Source of the DNA: Hyphomicrobiales bacterium
GTDB lineage: Bacteria; Pseudomonadota; Alphaproteobacteria; Rhizobiales; Rhizobiaceae
Direction of reading: 5' to 3'
Assembly: GCA_900471925.1 (NCBI GenBank)
Contig: UCGV01000026.1
Location: 62,001 to 126,000, forward strand
Length of the DNA: 64,000 bases
Part shown: in pieces, positions 61,700 through 64,000 of the stretch
Layout: each line of letters opens with the position of its first letter
Position numbering within the stretch: the stretch's first letter is position 1
The notes under the pieces: model-generated
Database searches by the model: none
What the model was told of the DNA's origin: nothing
Seen by the model: the letters and a program-made list of their open reading frames with translations, nothing else
Made by a program: the position numbers and the translations under genes

Positions 61700-62452
61700 T
61701 CAGCCGTTGATCAGCCGCCCGCCATCGAGCACGATCTCGGTGCCGACAGTCCAGACCGCGTCATCCGACGCCAGATAGGTCACGGCCTTCGCCACCTCTT
61801 CCGGCCGCCCGTAGCGCCCGGCCGGGATCGTCGCGATCACATCCTTGGTCACCTGCTCGCGATAGGCATCGGGAATGCCGAGCTTGTCGAAGAGCGGCGT
61901 ATCGACGGCGGCACAGCTAATCGCATTGAAGCGCACGCCGCGCGGCAGAAGCTCGCTCGTCATCGTCTTGGTGAAGGAGAGCATCGCAGCCTTCGTGGCC
62001 GAATAGACGCTGGAGCGCGGCGTGCCCGTATGCGCGAAGATCGAGGCGTTCATGATGACGGATGCCGGGTTTGCGAAGACCGGGATCAGCGCCTGGATCA
62101 GGAAGAACGGCCCCTTCACATTGATGTCGAATTGCCGGTCGAAAGCATCTTCGGTGAAAGCCTCGATCGGCCGCCAGTCGGAAATGCCGGCATTGATGAA
62201 GGCGATGTCGATTTCGCCGAAATGCGCCTTCACCTGCTCCGCAAGCTGCTGCTGCTCGGTAACACTGGCCGAATCCGCCTTGAGCGCGATCACATCGCCA
62301 CCAAGTTCGGCCTTCGCCTTGGCGATCGTCTCCGGATTGTTGCCTGATATGATCACTTTTGCGCCCCGCGCCAGGAATTCCTTCGCCGTCGCAAAGCCGA
62401 TCCCCGTCGTGCCGCCGGTCACCAGCGCCCGTTTTCCAGTCAAGTCAGTCAT
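61700..62452 (-). CDS. Short-chain dehydrogenase/reductase
   Basis: 250 residues, classical SDR: TGGTTGIGFATA cofactor motif, NAGISDW, catalytic Ser region SIFAHTGTPRSSVYSATKAA with YxxxK, and a C-terminal VWTVGTEIVLDGG. NADPH-dependent reductase of unknown substrate. Divergent from a TetR gene. Confidence 0.93.
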   Translation of the reverse strand: MTDLTGKRALVTGGTTGIGFATAKEFLARGAKVIISGNNPETIAKAKAELGGDVIALKADSASVTEQQQLAEQVKAHFGEIDIAFINAGISDWRPIEAFTEDAFDRQFDINVKGPFFLIQALIPVFANPASVIMNASIFAHTGTPRSSVYSATKAAMLSFTKTMTSELLPRGVRFNAISCAAVDTPLFDKLGIPDAYREQVTKDVIATIPAGRYGRPEEVAKAVTYLASDDAVWTVGTEIVLDGGRLING

Positions 62453-62494
62453 GTCTATCTTTCCAAAAAGAGCCAAGCCACGTCTCGAAATCGA

Positions 62495-62565
62495 GATATA
62501 AGTTAAGTGGCTCACATCAGATAGAAATGGCCTCTAACAGTTTCAAGGCAAGTGGCTTATATCAG
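62495..62565. promoter_or_regulatory. Putative TetR operator array, SDR/tetR intergenic
   Basis: Direct repeat AAGTGGCTCACATCAG (62505-62520) and AAGTGGCTTATATCAG (62550-62565), plus inverted GATATAAG (62495-62502)/CTTATATC (62556-62563). Lies between the divergent genes. Confidence 0.6.
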
Positions 62566-62594
62566 TGCTGAAAAGCGCATCCGGAGCGACGGGA

Positions 62595-63218
62595 ATGGGA
62601 ATCGAGCAGTATCACCAGCAGCTCAGGGAAAAGAAGAAATCGGCAGCGATGACAGCCGCTTCCGAGCTTTTTCTGACTCAAGGCTACAAGAATACCTCGC
62701 TGCAGCAGATCGCCAAAAAAGCCGACGTCTCCACCGCCACCCTGTTCAAGAATTTCCCCACCAAGGCCGCCTTGCTCGAAGCGATCGTCGAGGATTTCTG
62801 GCAGGACAACGTACAATGCGACGCCCCGCCCGATGCCTCGATCGAGCCCGCCAAGGTGCTTTTCAAGATCGGCCTCGATTATGCGCGCCGCATGAGAAGC
62901 CCGGGAATGCAGGCATTCTACCGGCTGGTGATCTCCGAAGCCGTAGACTTCCCCGATCTCGGCGACGCGCTCTACGACAAGGGCAAGGGTGCGGTGATCG
63001 AGCGGCTGCAGGCCTATCTCGGCAAGGAGAAGGTAGCAGGGCGGTTTTCGGGGGATGCATCGGCTGCGGCAAACCAGTTCCTGGCCGTGATCGCCGGGCA
63101 GGTATTCTGGCCGGAACTGATCACCAAGGGCTGCGGCGGCACGGATGCGGAGATGGAGGACGTAGTGCGCGATGCGGCGGAACTGGTGATGGTGCGGTAT
63201 TTTGAGAGCTTGAAATAA
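62595..63218 (+). CDS. TetR family transcriptional regulator
   Basis: 207 residues; helix-turn-helix FLTQGYKNTSLQQIAKKADVSTATLFKNF. ATG 62595 after GGAGCGACGGGA; an in-frame earlier ATG at 62565 overlaps the operator. Probably controls the divergent SDR gene. Confidence 0.91.
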   Translation: MGIEQYHQQLREKKKSAAMTAASELFLTQGYKNTSLQQIAKKADVSTATLFKNFPTKAALLEAIVEDFWQDNVQCDAPPDASIEPAKVLFKIGLDYARRMRSPGMQAFYRLVISEAVDFPDLGDALYDKGKGAVIERLQAYLGKEKVAGRFSGDASAAANQFLAVIAGQVFWPELITKGCGGTDAEMEDVVRDAAELVMVRYFESLK

Positions 63219-63287
63219 GGCCTTTCCGGCCCTGCTGCGGCCCAGGTATGGACGCCAACTTGGAGCACCACGCCCTCATCCTCTCTC

Positions 63288-63319
63288 CGTCATCCCTGTG
63301 CCTGTCACAGGGAATGACG
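63288..63319. repeat. Palindromic intergenic hairpin
   Basis: CGTCATCCCTGTG and CACAGGGAATGACG pair around CCTGT with one bulged base, between two convergent tetR-type genes. Similar in style to the element at 40351 (both begin CGTCATCC) and may act as terminator. Confidence 0.6.
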
Positions 63320-63332
63320 AGCGGCTGGAAAA

Positions 63333-63914
63333 TCACCCCGGCCAAGCCTTCATCGCCCGATCCACCGTCCGGTGCAGCCGCTCCCTGCCGGCCCCGCCCA
63401 GCGCATCCATCGCCATGCCCCAGCCGACACTCATGATGAACCCCGTCAGTTCATCCGGATCTGCATCCTCACCCAAATCCCCCTCGTCCCGCGCCCGCTG
63501 CAGGCGCGCCCGCAACCTTCCACGCCGCGCGGCGCGATATTTCCCCATCTCCTCGCGCAACGGCCCCGGTTCACCATCCCCGGCAAGCGCGCAATTGACC
63601 GCCAGGCACCCCGGCGGATGGCTGTCATCGCCATAGAGATCGGCCATCCTGCGCAGCATCACCTCAGCCACGCCGCGTGCCGTCGGCTCCTGCAGTGCAG
63701 CCTCCACCGGCCCCATGCGCGTCGTCAGATAGCTCTCCAGAACCTTGAGAAACAACCCGTCCTTGCTGCCGAAGGCGAAGTAGAAGCTCGGGGGCGTGAT
63801 GCCCATCGCCTGCGTCAGATCCGCGACGGAGGTGCGCTCATAACCGTTCTTCCAGAAGAATGCCGTCGCCGTCTCCATCGCTTTGTCGATATCGAGAACC
63901 CGCGGTCGCGCCAT
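63333..63914 (-). CDS. TetR family transcriptional regulator
   Basis: 193 residues: FFWKNGYERTSVADLTQAMGITPPSFYFAFGSKDGL is the helix-turn-helix; CLAVNCALAGDGE resembles the YcdC/YezE-like branch. ATG 63914. Two operator-like palindromes lie upstream, so its target is probably a divergent gene beyond the right edge. Confidence 0.91.
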   Translation of the reverse strand: MARPRVLDIDKAMETATAFFWKNGYERTSVADLTQAMGITPPSFYFAFGSKDGLFLKVLESYLTTRMGPVEAALQEPTARGVAEVMLRRMADLYGDDSHPPGCLAVNCALAGDGEPGPLREEMGKYRAARRGRLRARLQRARDEGDLGEDADPDELTGFIMSVGWGMAMDALGGAGRERLHRTVDRAMKAWPG

Positions 63915-63934
63915 GCCCTGCCCTCCGAAATTTT

Positions 63935-63999
63935 TATAGCGATCACTATATAACAGACTTGACAGGTTCCGCAAAGCATCAATTATAACGATCGCTACA
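63935..63999. promoter_or_regulatory. Two TetR operator-like sites at the right edge
   Basis: TATAGCGATCACTATA (63935-63950) has symmetric TATAG/CTATA ends; TATAACGATCGCTACA (63984-63999) matches its reverse complement at 13 of 16 positions. TTGACA-like TTGACAG (63959-63965) lies between. Confidence 0.62.
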
Positions 64000-64000
64000 T

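Noticed and set aside
1..64000. CRISPR array, tRNA or rRNA genes
   Set aside because: No regularly spaced short repeats and no cloverleaf or rRNA-like sequence noticed by eye; a tRNAscan and covariance search would settle it.

Overview
The window is GC-rich bacterial chromosome-type DNA whose gene content points to an alphaproteobacterium, most likely a member of the Rhizobiaceae (Rhizobium/Agrobacterium-like). The evidence is an arsR-aqpS-arsC operon of the rhizobial type, an HWE-family sensor kinase beside a stand-alone receiver, and dispersed intergenic repeats of a kind familiar from rhizobial genomes (copies at 53541-53666 and, more diverged, near 45534). Genus is inference. I see no rRNA, tRNA, CRISPR array, transposase or phage gene. 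The window is mostly accessory and regulatory genes; the clearest housekeeping gene is serA.

Layout. 1-5660: a FecR-TPR-outer-membrane-barrel protein (cut at the left edge), translationally coupled to a CHASE2 adenylate/guanylate cyclase. 5762-11163: fumarylpyruvate-hydrolase-like enzyme, gamma carbonic anhydrase, a large ATPase-LuxR regulator and a secreted esterase. 11294-20106: a long minus-strand run, three DUF805 membrane proteins feeding into DUF4129-DUF4350-MoxR-DUF58-SpoIIM-RDD, with nearly every junction overlapping. 20413-25453: NTF2-like/MarR divergent pair, a DUF5939-type cyclase, a DHA2 drug exporter and an alpha/beta hydrolase. 25547-28800: arsenic operon (arsR-aqpS-arsC-MFS) with a divergent Cys-tailed protein and a clear operator. 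28985-33831: PNPOx-family enzyme, padR-HAAS-GIN envelope operon bracketed by two copies of a two-hairpin repeat, then a TetR/MFS divergent pair. 33914-38904: AraC/NmrA pair, serA, and three small enzymes. 38938-43249: copper island (secreted CxxC protein, PepSY protein, PCuAC fusion, CopC, CopD). 43346-48378: LysR/PLP-lyase pair, HWE kinase and receiver. 48419-53544: TetR/NAD(P)-binding pair, ArsR-SRPBCC pair, a ClpP paralogue, two secreted or cytosolic small proteins and a LysR. 53667-61400: alcohol dehydrogenase, then a duplicated block with two rhomboid proteases around a glutamate-receptor-like channel, two paralogous secreted proteins (one frameshifted) and a decayed copy of the channel 3' end. 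61700-64000: SDR/TetR pair and another TetR with its operators.

How it fits together. The dominant theme is small divergent regulator-target units, several with visible palindromic operators (28236, 31494, 32392, 49390, 62495, 63935). Metal and metalloid handling (arsenic, copper), envelope maintenance (MoxR/DUF58 operon, PadR/HAAS/GIN, FecR/CHASE2) and export pumps recur. The least ordinary part is 54.9-61.4 kb, where duplicated genes sit in mirrored order and the only intact iGluR-like channel lacks the canonical potassium-filter sequence.
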